NCBI GenBank assembly: GCA_002341825.1
Contig: DDOU01000022.1
Coordinates: 3,724 to 15,171 of the forward strand
Source: Candidatus Igneacidithiobacillus taiwanensis
GTDB taxonomy: Bacteria; Pseudomonadota; Gammaproteobacteria; Acidithiobacillales; Acidithiobacillaceae
Length of the DNA stretch: 11,448 nt
Direction of reading: 5' to 3'
The notes beneath the pieces were generated by a model, which was not told the origin of the DNA, did not search any database, and was given only the letters and a program-made list of their open reading frames with translations. Shown in pieces: positions 1-5,884 of the stretch. The translations under genes and the position numbers were made by a program. How positions within the stretch are numbered: position 1 is the stretch's first letter; every line of letters starts with the position of its first letter.

Positions 1-375
1 GAAACGCACTGACATCACGACATAGGAGGGAAGGCGTAACCAGAGCAGGTCGACAAATCCCTCCTGCAGTACGGCTTCGCGCGCACCGTTGCGCCAGAGA
101 ATTTGGCTTTTGCGCATTTGCGGTATGAATTGTGCCATGTGGTCGTAATCCGTCATTACCGCGAAGGCCTGCGCGGGGCTTACGGCAACCGGAAAACTCG
201 CCCGAATGGCAAAGCCCCCCGCGATTGGCTGCACTGCAACCTGCAGATGCGATTCATCCTGAGCCAGCGTCGGTAAAGGGCAGCTGACGAGTACACTACA
301 TAGGAGCCATCCGCAGCGTCTACACCACGACTGCCGCATCTTGCTGCGGATTTCCATAGCTACACGTTTTTTCAT
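1..375 (-). CDS. Exported SRPBCC/START-like (COQ10/cyclase-type) protein, C-terminus cut off by window edge
   Basis: Reading leftward from the ATG at 375, an open frame of 125 codons runs to the window edge with no stop, so the gene is partial. Residues about 1-39 form a basic n-region (MKKR..., RRCGW) followed by a hydrophobic stretch ending in PLPTLAQ, which looks like a signal peptide. The protein is therefore probably periplasmic or envelope-bound. The segment from residue 64, with the pattern AVSPAQAFAVMTDYDHMAQF followed by IPQM, matches the start of the SRPBCC/START helix-grip fold: a helix after beta1-beta2, then the 'tDY..m..fiP' block. Such domains bind hydrophobic ligands; the ligand here is unknown. 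The start is chosen because AGAGGTGG lies just upstream. Met7 and Met13 lack a comparable site. The gene lies 218 bp downstream of the flavoprotein gene on the same strand. Confidence is high for the frame and moderate for the family. Confidence 0.8.
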   Translation of the reverse strand, partial: MKKRVAMEIRSKMRQSWCRRCGWLLCSVLVSCPLPTLAQDESHLQVAVQPIAGGFAIRASFPVAVSPAQAFAVMTDYDHMAQFIPQMRKSQILWRNGAREAVLQEGFVDLLWLRLPSYVVMSVRF

Positions 376-484
376 GACCACCTCTGGCGATGATGGTGGC
401 GTTTGTCTTTCTGTAGCGACTTGTGCCCGCTGGCACGGCGCTCGGCTCTAATGGTTCTGTTTGCAATACGGAGCTATCGGCAAG

Positions 485-545
485 CCGGATGCACCGTGCA
501 GTGCATCTGGGCGCTGTGCTCACCGGCGATAGCCTCGCCCGAGCA
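485..545. repeat. Two adjacent hairpins between the flavoprotein and SRPBCC genes
   Basis: The first hairpin has arms CCGGATGCAC (485-494) and GTGCATCTGG (501-510). They pair over 10 positions (one G.T when read as RNA) around a 6-nt loop. The inner 7 bp are a perfect inverted repeat. The second is nested: TGCTC (517-521) pairs with GAGCA (541-545), and inside it GGCGA (525-529) pairs with TCGCC (535-539). Neither is followed by a T-run on either strand, so they are not classic intrinsic terminators. They could end or stabilise the flavoprotein transcript or act on the downstream gene. The rest of 376-593 shows only a small GTGCC/GGCAC inverted repeat (423-436) and no gene. Confidence 0.45.
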
Positions 546-593
546 TGGCGCTGAGAGGGATGGGGATATTCGCCGATGAAGAGCGAGTGTTGT

Positions 594-1976
594 TTACAAC
601 AGGCTGCGTGCGGCCTTGCCGATGCCCTCGGCACTCATCGGATGCTGGTCGGCAAAACGCGCCAAATCATAGGCCGTGTGGCCGCCGACGATGGCGGTAC
701 CGATCTGGCCGATGAGATTGCCGGCATCGATACCCACCACCCAAGCGCCGAGCAGACGCAAACTGCCGGGCTCGAAAAAGAGGCGGATTTCGCCCTCCAT
801 CCGTTCGAGGATTTGTGCCCGAGAGTCTTCCGCAAAAGCGTAGCTGGCGCTGACGAGGGTGCGCCCCTCCTTGGCTGCTAGCGCTGGGGTGATGCCGATA
901 TAGGCGGCGGCGGGGAGGGTGAAGATGGTGGTGGGGACGTTGCGAAAATCGGCGTAATCGCAAGCTTGGTTGCCGCCGAGGATGTTGTGCGCGGCGACCA
1001 ATGACTGCCGCACTGCGGCATGAAAAAGTGGCACGCGTCCGTTCACGTCGCCGCAGGCATAGATGTGCGGGTAGCGGGTCTGCAGACTCGTGCCGACGCT
1101 GATGCCATGCCGGTCGGCGGCAATGCCAATGGCCGCAGCCCCCTCGGGTAGGATCGGTCGTCTTCCCACTGCGAGCAGCACCGCATCCCCCTCGAGGACT
1201 TGTTCTTGGCCATCGCGCAGGTAGCGCAGGCTGCGCTTGTTGCCAGTGCTTTTTTCGATGGCCTGTACGTCGACCCCGGTGAGGATGGAAATGCGCGGGG
1301 AGAGGAGGGGGAGGAGCAGGGCAACCATCTCCGGGTCCATGCCTGCCAAGAGTTGATCCCCCTTCTGCAGCAGGGTCACGCGACTACCGAGGGCGGCAAA
1401 GAAGCTGGCGGTTTCGAGACCGATGTATCCGCCGCCCACCACAATCAAGTGCTCCGGAAGGGTTTTCAGCGTGGGATCGGGCTTATACAGATCGTGGCTG
1501 GTGAGCGCCAGCTCGGCGCCGGGTAGGGGAGGCACGAAGACATCGGAGCCGCTGGCGATGATGATGTTGCGGCAGTGATAGCGTTCCTCACCCTGCTCGC
1601 CCTCGACCTGTACGGTATGCGGATCGAGCAGGCGCGCCACGCCTTTGACCAGAGTCAGGTTGGCAACCGCAGCCAGTTCCTCGGCATGCTGCGCGTAACG
1701 CCGCGCCTGGATGGCATCTTTGTGGGCAACCACGGCGGCATAATCGACTCTTGTCTCGCCGCTCAAGCCAAGCTTTTGAAAACGCTGCTGCGCCTGGGCC
1801 AACTCCGCCGTCTCCCGCACCGCCTTGGAAGGCACACAGCCCTCGTACAGGCAATTGCCGCTCATCACCCCCTTGGGGTCGACCATGAGCACTTGGGCGC
1901 CCGCCTTCGCCAGCCGAAACGCCGCCGGATACGCGGCCCCGCCCGCACCAATGGTCAATAGGTCCAGTTCCTTCAT
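594..1976 (-). CDS. Class I pyridine nucleotide-disulfide oxidoreductase (dihydrolipoamide dehydrogenase / mercuric reductase-like flavoprotein)
   Basis: This is a 460-residue protein, the usual length for dihydrolipoamide dehydrogenase-type flavoenzymes, which pass electrons between NAD(P)H, FAD and a redox disulfide. The N-terminal FAD site is GAGGAAYPAA (10-19), a MerA-like GxGxxA form rather than the GxGxxG of most Lpd. The redox pair is C42 and C47 in NCLYEGCVPSKA. The nucleotide-binding motif is GGGYIGLE (181-188), the second FAD motif is ACGDVNG (307-313), and the C-terminal catalytic pair is H445/E450 (HPMSAE). The residue ending the second NAD-domain beta strand is Q204 followed by K205, where NAD-specific enzymes usually have an acid, so the cofactor preference is uncertain. 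The start ATG follows an excellent AGGAGG site. No lipoyl or 2-oxoacid dehydrogenase partner is in the window. The gene is divergent from cydAB, which hints at a redox link (inference). The substrate cannot be assigned. Confidence 0.9.
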   Translation of the reverse strand: MKELDLLTIGAGGAAYPAAFRLAKAGAQVLMVDPKGVMSGNCLYEGCVPSKAVRETAELAQAQQRFQKLGLSGETRVDYAAVVAHKDAIQARRYAQHAEELAAVANLTLVKGVARLLDPHTVQVEGEQGEERYHCRNIIIASGSDVFVPPLPGAELALTSHDLYKPDPTLKTLPEHLIVVGGGYIGLETASFFAALGSRVTLLQKGDQLLAGMDPEMVALLLPLLSPRISILTGVDVQAIEKSTGNKRSLRYLRDGQEQVLEGDAVLLAVGRRPILPEGAAAIGIAADRHGISVGTSLQTRYPHIYACGDVNGRVPLFHAAVRQSLVAAHNILGGNQACDYADFRNVPTTIFTLPAAAYIGITPALAAKEGRTLVSASYAFAEDSRAQILERMEGEIRLFFEPGSLRLLGAWVVGIDAGNLIGQIGTAIVGGHTAYDLARFADQHPMSAEGIGKAARSLL

Positions 1977-2004
1977 CTTGCCCTCCTGTCTCAGTCGCTG
2001 ATTT

Positions 2005-2010
2005 AGTGTA
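2005..2010 (-). promoter_or_regulatory. Candidate -10 box for the flavoprotein gene
   Basis: On the minus strand TACACT lies 28 bases upstream of the ATG at 1976. The same hexamer forms the -10 of the tRNA-Ser and tolC promoters in this window. No good -35 hexamer is found 16-18 bases further upstream; that DNA is a run of TTTGG repeats on the plus strand (2026-2045). A weak -35 next to the repeat array at 2050-2105 would fit an activator-dependent promoter, but this is inference. Confidence 0.4.
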
Positions 2011-2049
2011 GATCATTTTCGATAGTTTGGTCTGATTTGGTTTGGATGT

Positions 2050-2105
2050 GGTGCAAAAAAACCACGGCGGTGCAAATACACCAGACTGTATGGTGCAAAT
2101 AAACC
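2050..2105. repeat. Three 14-bp direct repeats, likely regulator-binding array, in the divergent flavoprotein-cydA region
   Basis: GGTGCAAAAAAACC (2050-2063), GGTGCAAATACACC (2069-2082) and GGTGCAAATAAACC (2092-2105) agree at 12 of 14 positions. They start 19 and 23 bp apart, near two helical turns, so they would present a similar DNA face. Each is weakly dyad-symmetric (GGT...ACC). GGCGGT (2066-2071) and ACCGCC (2103-2108) also form a distant inverted pair. Position midway between two divergent genes suggests a cis-regulatory array. The binding protein is unknown. No coding sense is seen in 1977-2255. Confidence 0.65.
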
Positions 2106-2120
2106 GCCTGGGGTAGCCGA

Positions 2121-2189
2121 TCTAAAACAATAACAATATAACAATATGTTTTTATTAATTGATAATTGAGGGTTTTGGTCGGGTATGAA
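2121..2189 (+). promoter_or_regulatory. AT-rich putative cydA promoter zone with AACAATA repeats
   Basis: An unusually AT-rich block (about 2121-2168) in otherwise GC-rich DNA contains three copies of AACAATA (starting at 2126, 2132 and 2140) and several -10-like hexamers (TATAAC, TATGTT). A possible -35/-10 pair is TTGATA (2159-2164) and TATGAA (2184-2189), with a long 19-bp spacer. The exact promoter cannot be fixed by eye. The repeats might instead bind a nucleoid protein or an oxygen/redox regulator. Confidence 0.4.
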
Positions 2190-2211
2190 GGATGCTTGCT
2201 CGGGGGGCGAT

Positions 2212-2228
2212 GCCAGCTTCCAGCTGGC
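2212..2228 (+). other. Leader hairpin upstream of cydA
   Basis: GCCAGCT (2212-2218) and AGCTGGC (2222-2228) form a perfect 7-bp stem with a 3-nt loop, ending 27 bases before the cydA ATG. If transcribed it would lie in the 5' leader, just upstream of the AGGGGG ribosome-binding site (2246-2251). No T-run follows, so a role in mRNA stability or translation is more likely than termination. Confidence 0.4.
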
Positions 2229-2255
2229 CTCGACTCGATACCAACAGGGGGTTTT

Positions 2256-3698
2256 ATGCTGATTGAAAACACACTCCCCATCCTGCTCAGCCGCTTGGAT
2301 TTTGCATTCATCACGTCGATGCACATCCTCTGGACGCCGGTGACCATCGGTATGTCGTGGCTCCTCTTCTTTTTGGAGGTGGCTTGGCTGCGCTCGGGGA
2401 ACGAAAAGTGGTACCGCTTGCAACGCTTTTTTGAAAAGCTCTTTATCGTCAACTTCGGCGCCGGGGTCGCGACTGGCGTGACCATGGAAATGGCCTTTGG
2501 CATTCTCTATGGGCCCTTCTCCCAGGCCGTCGGTCCTTTCTTCGGCAACATTCTCGGCTTTGAGACCATCACCGCCTTTATGTATGAGGCGGGTTTCATC
2601 GGTCTGATGATCTTCGGCTGGGGGAAGATCGGCAAGGGGATGCATGTCTTCTCGACCTTCAACGTTGCCTTGTCTTCGAGCCTGTCGGCCATGTGGATTC
2701 TGGTCGCCAATGGCTGGATGCAGTCGCCCACAGGGGTCGTCCTCAAGGATGGACTCTTTCAGGTGACTAACTGGTGGGAAGCCATCTTCAACCCGAACTT
2801 CAACATCGGCTTTCCGCACATGTGGATTGCGACCCTAGAGCTTTCGCTCTTTTTCTTTGCCGCAGTGTCTGCTTGGTTCATCCTCAAGAACCGGCATGTG
2901 GATCTTTTCACCACCCTGCTCAAGCCCACGTTGCTGGCCTTGATTGTGATCACGCCGCTGCAGATCTTCATTGGCGATGAGTTGGGCCGAGAAGTAGCAA
3001 CAGATCAGCCGACTTCCTTGGCGGCCATGGAGGGTCACTTCCATACCTATCTGCCCAATGGCAAGCCCAACACCAATTGGAATCTGATCGCCATTCCCGA
3101 TGTGACCGCAGGTAAGAACCTGTTCAGCATCCAAATTCCGCATGTCTTGAGCCTGCTCGAGACCCATACTTGGAATGGTGTAGTAACGGGTATGGATCAG
3201 TATCCGGTAAAGGATCGCCCCAATGTTTGGGTGCCTTTCTATGCCTTCCGGATCATGGTCGCCATTGGCTTTTTCCTCTTCTTCATGGCTCTTTGGGGCA
3301 ACTGGTTGCGGATTCGCGGGCAGTTCAGCGCCGAGAAGATCCGGCAGCATCCCAACTTTTTGCGCCTCATGGTCTTTAGCGGCTTCTTGCCCTATCTCGC
3401 GGTCTGGACTGGTTGGTGGACGCGGGAAATTGGTCGGCAGCCCTGGGTGGTCTATGGCCTGATGCGCACCTGGCAGGGTGTCAGCCACATGAGCGTGCCG
3501 GAGGAGTCCCTCTGGTTTGCCGGCTATATCGCCTTTGAGGTCATGGTCTGGGGTGGGGCTTGGTATTTCTTCACCCGGATCATCAAGAAGGGGCCCGACC
3601 TGACGAGTCCGGTGATTGGCTCCGAGCCCAGTGAGTCTGCTGGTGGAGGCATCGCACAGGCGTCTTTTGCCAAGCCGACTCTCGAGCGCAGCCGCTAA
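2256..3698 (+). CDS. cydA: Cytochrome bd-type quinol oxidase subunit I (short Q-loop, CIO-like)
   Basis: Subunit I of the cytoplasmic-membrane quinol:O2 oxidoreductase, carrying hemes b558, b595 and d. From the ATG at 2256 it is 480 residues, within the usual range. Alignment to E. coli CydA by eye gives the heme ligands H23 (in MHILW), H188 (in FPHMW) and M334 (in FRIMVA). It also gives the proton/heme-d acids E103 and E111 (FETITAFMYEAGF), the invariant WILVANGWMQ (147-156) and GRQPW (393-397). The periplasmic Q-loop lacks the long C-terminal insert of E. coli CydA, as in cyanide-insensitive (CIO) types. In the quinol-binding stretch QPTSLAAMEG (251-260), S254 stands where E. coli has Lys252, while the Glu (E259) is kept. 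The start is chosen by AGGGGG upstream and the family-typical N-terminus. The in-frame extension back to 2166 (a TTG) is not family-like. First gene of a cydAB operon. Confidence 0.97.
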   Translation: MLIENTLPILLSRLDFAFITSMHILWTPVTIGMSWLLFFLEVAWLRSGNEKWYRLQRFFEKLFIVNFGAGVATGVTMEMAFGILYGPFSQAVGPFFGNILGFETITAFMYEAGFIGLMIFGWGKIGKGMHVFSTFNVALSSSLSAMWILVANGWMQSPTGVVLKDGLFQVTNWWEAIFNPNFNIGFPHMWIATLELSLFFFAAVSAWFILKNRHVDLFTTLLKPTLLALIVITPLQIFIGDELGREVATDQPTSLAAMEGHFHTYLPNGKPNTNWNLIAIPDVTAGKNLFSIQIPHVLSLLETHTWNGVVTGMDQYPVKDRPNVWVPFYAFRIMVAIGFFLFFMALWGNWLRIRGQFSAEKIRQHPNFLRLMVFSGFLPYLAVWTGWWTREIGRQPWVVYGLMRTWQGVSHMSVPEESLWFAGYIAFEVMVWGGAWYFFTRIIKKGPDLTSPVIGSEPSESAGGGIAQASFAKPTLERSR

Positions 3699-3709
3699 GT
3701 CGTCCATTG

Positions 3710-3733
3710 GGTGGGGCGTAGTATTGCCCCACC
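3710..3733 (+). other. Hairpin in the cydA-cydB intergenic space
   Basis: GGTGGGGC (3710-3717) and GCCCCACC (3726-3733) form a perfect 8-bp GC-rich stem with an 8-nt loop. It fills most of the 53-bp gap and ends 5 bases before the CAGGAG ribosome-binding site of cydB. No T-run follows, so it is probably not a terminator. Plausible roles are protection of the upstream mRNA or setting of the CydA:CydB ratio. Confidence 0.55.
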
Positions 3734-3751
3734 ATTTCAGGAGAATTCGTA

Positions 3752-4840
3752 ATGAACGATATCAGTACTATCATGCGTATTCACAGCTCCCTTGGGACCT
3801 TTTGGTGGATCCTGCTCGGGCTGTTCTTTGTGATCTACATCATTCTCGACGGCGCAGACCTGGGCGCCGGAGTCTTTTCCCTATTCCTCAAAAATGAGAA
3901 TGATCGTGCTGCCGTCATGGCTTCCATGGCCGGCACCTGGGATGCCAACGAGACCTGGCTGGTGGTGGCCGGTGGGGTCATTTTTGGGGCTTTTCCCCTG
4001 GTCTACGGTTCCACCTTCAATTACCTCATGGTTCCGCTCATGTTCGCGCTCTGGGGGATCATCTCCCGTGCCGTGGCCTTTGAGTTTCATGTCCATGCCA
4101 AAGGTAGTCGAGCCTTCTGGGGCAAAATGTTTGGCTTGGGGAGTCTGATTGCTGCGCTCTTTGCCGGCATCGCCCTTGGTGCCACCCTGCAAGGTTTCCC
4201 CATGGCAACGGGAAATGCGCAAGGGATTCAGGTGGCCAATGACCCCTTCGTCAACACCGTGCCACATTTCTCGGGCACGGCCCTGAGTTTCTTGAGCCCG
4301 TTCAGTATCTGGACCGGCATTGCAGCGCTGATTGCTGGAGGATTGGCTGGCACGCTCTACCTTTGTGCGCGCTTCAAGCAGGAGGATCATATCTACAAGA
4401 TGGCGCACTCTTGGGCGACGATCTTCTCCTTTCTGGCCTTGGGCGCGGTGGTGATAACCTTGGTGTGGTCCTACGCCATCCTACCCAGCGCTGCCAAGTG
4501 GACCGGCGATGGCTGGTTTGGCTGGCTGATTCTGCTGGTAGCTATCCTGATCTCGGCGTTCAAGATGATGAGCGCCCATGCCGCGCATCGGGATTTTCCG
4601 GCACTACTCTGGTGTGGTGCGATAGTCGTATTGATGTGGGGTGGAATGTGGGCGACGAACTTCCCGTATATCGTGCCCAACACCTGGACCATTGCCGCCG
4701 GAGCCAATCCTGCCAATGACCTGGCCATTCTCACCCTGTTCATGACAGGTTTCGTGCCGGTAATGATCATGTACAACGCCTACCAGATCTGGGTGTTCCG
4801 CCATCGGCTCACCCACCTGGCAGGGTATGAAAGCCATTAG
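3752..4840 (+). CDS. cydB: Cytochrome bd-type quinol oxidase subunit II
   Basis: A 362-residue, strongly hydrophobic multi-pass protein, the normal length for CydB/CioB, which pairs with CydA in the oxidase. Diagnostic motifs are DGADLGAG (33-40) in the first membrane helix, WDANETWLVVAGGVIFGAFP (63-82), and RAVAFEFH (106-113), where many family members end FEFR. The start ATG follows CAGGAG with an 8-base spacer. It lies 53 bp after cydA with no promoter evident, so it is co-transcribed. No small CydX/CydS-like ORF follows the stop. Instead there are two hairpins and the tRNA promoter. The cydDC assembly transporter genes are also absent from this window. Confidence 0.97.
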   Translation: MNDISTIMRIHSSLGTFWWILLGLFFVIYIILDGADLGAGVFSLFLKNENDRAAVMASMAGTWDANETWLVVAGGVIFGAFPLVYGSTFNYLMVPLMFALWGIISRAVAFEFHVHAKGSRAFWGKMFGLGSLIAALFAGIALGATLQGFPMATGNAQGIQVANDPFVNTVPHFSGTALSFLSPFSIWTGIAALIAGGLAGTLYLCARFKQEDHIYKMAHSWATIFSFLALGAVVITLVWSYAILPSAAKWTGDGWFGWLILLVAILISAFKMMSAHAAHRDFPALLWCGAIVVLMWGGMWATNFPYIVPNTWTIAAGANPANDLAILTLFMTGFVPVMIMYNAYQIWVFRHRLTHLAGYESH

Positions 4841-4841
4841 G

Positions 4842-4897
4842 GCTTGAAGTATCTTTAGTCAAGCACCCGCAAACCGCAATGGCTTGCGGGCGGTTTT
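4842..4897 (+). terminator. Probable terminator region after cydB (two hairpins)
   Basis: GCTTGA (4842-4847) pairs with TCAAGC (4859-4864). A second hairpin, CCCGCAA (4866-4872) with TTGCGGG (4884-4890), is followed by CGG and TTTT (4894-4897). An alternative stem, AACCGC (4872-4877) with GCGGTT (4890-4895), overlaps it. The short T-tract makes this a moderate rather than strong intrinsic terminator. It separates cydAB from the tRNA gene, whose -35 box overlaps the T-tract. Confidence 0.6.
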
Positions 4898-4925
4898 GAC
4901 GCGTGACCGGCGTCCGCGCTACACT
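4896..4925 (+). promoter_or_regulatory. Sigma70-type promoter of tRNA-Ser
   Basis: TTGACG (4896-4901) is a near-consensus -35 and TACACT (4920-4925) the -10, with an 18-bp spacer. Initiation about 7 bases downstream would give a leader of only a few bases before the tRNA 5' end at 4935. Confidence 0.65.
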
Positions 4926-4934
4926 TCGCGCACC

Positions 4935-5027
4935 GGAGAGATGGCCGAGAGGCTGAAGGCGCTCCCCTGCTAAGGGAGTATGGGGCTAAACACTCCATCG
5001 AGGGTTCGAATCCCTCTCTCTCCGCCA
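4935..5027 (+). tRNA. tRNA-Ser, anticodon GCU
   Basis: A full class II tRNA of 93 nt with an encoded CCA. The acceptor stem is GGAGAGA with TCTCTCC (5017-5023), discriminator G (5024), CCA 5025-5027. The anticodon stem is CTCCC (4962-4966) with GGGAG (4974-4978), and the loop CTGCTAA puts GCT at 4969-4971, reading AGC/AGU serine codons. A long variable arm (TATGGGGCTAAACACTCCATC region) and a GAGGG-TTCGAAT-CCCTC T-arm complete the serine-type structure. The gene is single, with its own promoter and terminator. Confidence 0.97.
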
Positions 5028-5033
5028 TACCAA

Positions 5034-5060
5034 AAAGCCCTGAGAAATCAGGGCTTTCTT
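5034..5060. terminator. Bidirectional intrinsic terminator between tRNA-Ser and the hemerythrin gene
   Basis: AAAGCCCTGA (5034-5043) and TCAGGGCTTT (5048-5057) form a perfect 10-bp stem closed by a GAAA tetraloop. Read rightward it is followed by CTTGTT and ends the tRNA transcript. Read leftward the stem ends in a run of five T's (complement of 5032-5036), giving an even better terminator for the converging gene that stops at 5082. Confidence 0.85.
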
Positions 5061-5081
5061 GTTGCTGCGGTGCTAGTTATG

Positions 5082-5816
5082 TTAATCGGGAAAACGCTCC
5101 TTGACGATGGCGTCATCGGCGCCGCCGAGAAGTGCCTTGGTTTGCATCAGTAATTCTTCGGCGCGTAATTTGTCCTGATTATTGGCTGCCTGCCAGATGG
5201 GAAAGAGAGTGTTTTCTTCCCGATTTTCGTGCTTGGCCAGGGAGCCGGAGAGTACGGCGCAGATAGCGGGCAACATGGCGTAGTCTTTTTCCAAAAAGGT
5301 CTCATCGACTAGGCGCGACTGTTGGATGATACTGTCGTGCTCAAAGAGCATATCGGCCAACGGCCCTTTTTTCTCGCCACCACCGAGGACCGGTCCGAGA
5401 ATAAAGTTTTCCATGTGCACATGGCGGCGCAGACCGATCCAGTAGTCCTGAAAAATGCTTTCCGCTTCGGCAACGCGGTTGGCATTGGCCGCCGCCAGCA
5501 CGTCGGCAAACTGTCGATCGAGGCGGTAGTGGTCCCAAGTGAGGAGGTCGACTACATCTCTGGCCTCGGCCTCCTTACGCGGCCGCACTTCGGCCTGCCA
5601 AACCCCACCGGCATCGCTGACCGACCAAGAAATCGCGTCGCGCAATTGAAAGGCAGTGGCGCGTAGCAAACTTTGTGGATCTCGATCGATTTGCAAAACG
5701 ATTTTTTGCCCGAGACCCAGGCGTTGCGCCGCGCTGAAGAGCATCGGTCCTGCCTTGGCATCGGCAATGTCCCGTAGGTCGAGACTCAGGGTATTCGGTT
5801 CGGCCACTGCTGCCAT
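5082..5816 (-). CDS. DUF2249-hemerythrin (HHE) fusion protein
   Basis: A 244-residue soluble protein with two domains. Residues about 11-77 match DUF2249 (LDLRDIADAKAGPMLFSAAQ..., ending SWSVSDAGGVWQAEV), a small TusA/SirA-like fold often fused to hemerythrins. Residues about 88-235 are a four-helix hemerythrin/HHE domain with the di-iron ligand pattern H96 (WDHYRLD), H132 and E136 (HVHME), H160 (FEHD), and H196 and E200 (KHENREEN) before TLFP. Such proteins bind O2 or NO, or act in iron/redox stress. The specific role is unknown. The start at 5816 is preferred because GAGGAG lies 6 bases upstream. An ATG at 5822 and a TTG at 5849 are possible but less well placed. It lies 68 bp behind the tolC-like gene on the same strand with no clear promoter, so co-transcription is possible. 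Confidence 0.9.
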   Translation of the reverse strand: MAAVAEPNTLSLDLRDIADAKAGPMLFSAAQRLGLGQKIVLQIDRDPQSLLRATAFQLRDAISWSVSDAGGVWQAEVRPRKEAEARDVVDLLTWDHYRLDRQFADVLAAANANRVAEAESIFQDYWIGLRRHVHMENFILGPVLGGGEKKGPLADMLFEHDSIIQQSRLVDETFLEKDYAMLPAICAVLSGSLAKHENREENTLFPIWQAANNQDKLRAEELLMQTKALLGGADDAIVKERFPD

Positions 5817-5884
5817 CGTCATCTCCTCGTTGTCTCCTGCACTCGACAAGCATACGCCTAAGCTTTACGGGGCGCAGCTATTCT

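Noticed and set aside
320..634. 104-codon minus-strand frame across the 376-593 gap
   Set aside because: It overlaps the start of the SRPBCC gene and the end of the flavoprotein gene in another frame, and the translation looks random.
2166..2255. 30-codon in-frame upstream extension of cydA from a TTG
   Set aside because: It contains a leader hairpin and no homologous sequence. The ATG at 2256 has a good ribosome-binding site and the family-typical N-terminus.
2013..2819. 268-codon open frame on the minus strand overlapping the divergent region and cydA
   Set aside because: It is antisense to the well-supported cydA, its translation resembles no family, and it crosses the regulatory repeats.
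2835..3707. 290-codon minus-strand frame opposite cydA
   Set aside because: It is a shadow of the GC-rich third-position bias of cydA, has no ribosome-binding site, and its translation is low-complexity and charged.
4838..4934. Possible small CydX/CydS-like ORF after cydB
   Set aside because: No short hydrophobic frame with a ribosome-binding site is present. The DNA is taken up by hairpins and the tRNA promoter.
4935..5081. tRNA-Ser as an integration site for a mobile element
   Set aside because: No integrase, and no second copy of the tRNA 3' end elsewhere in the window.
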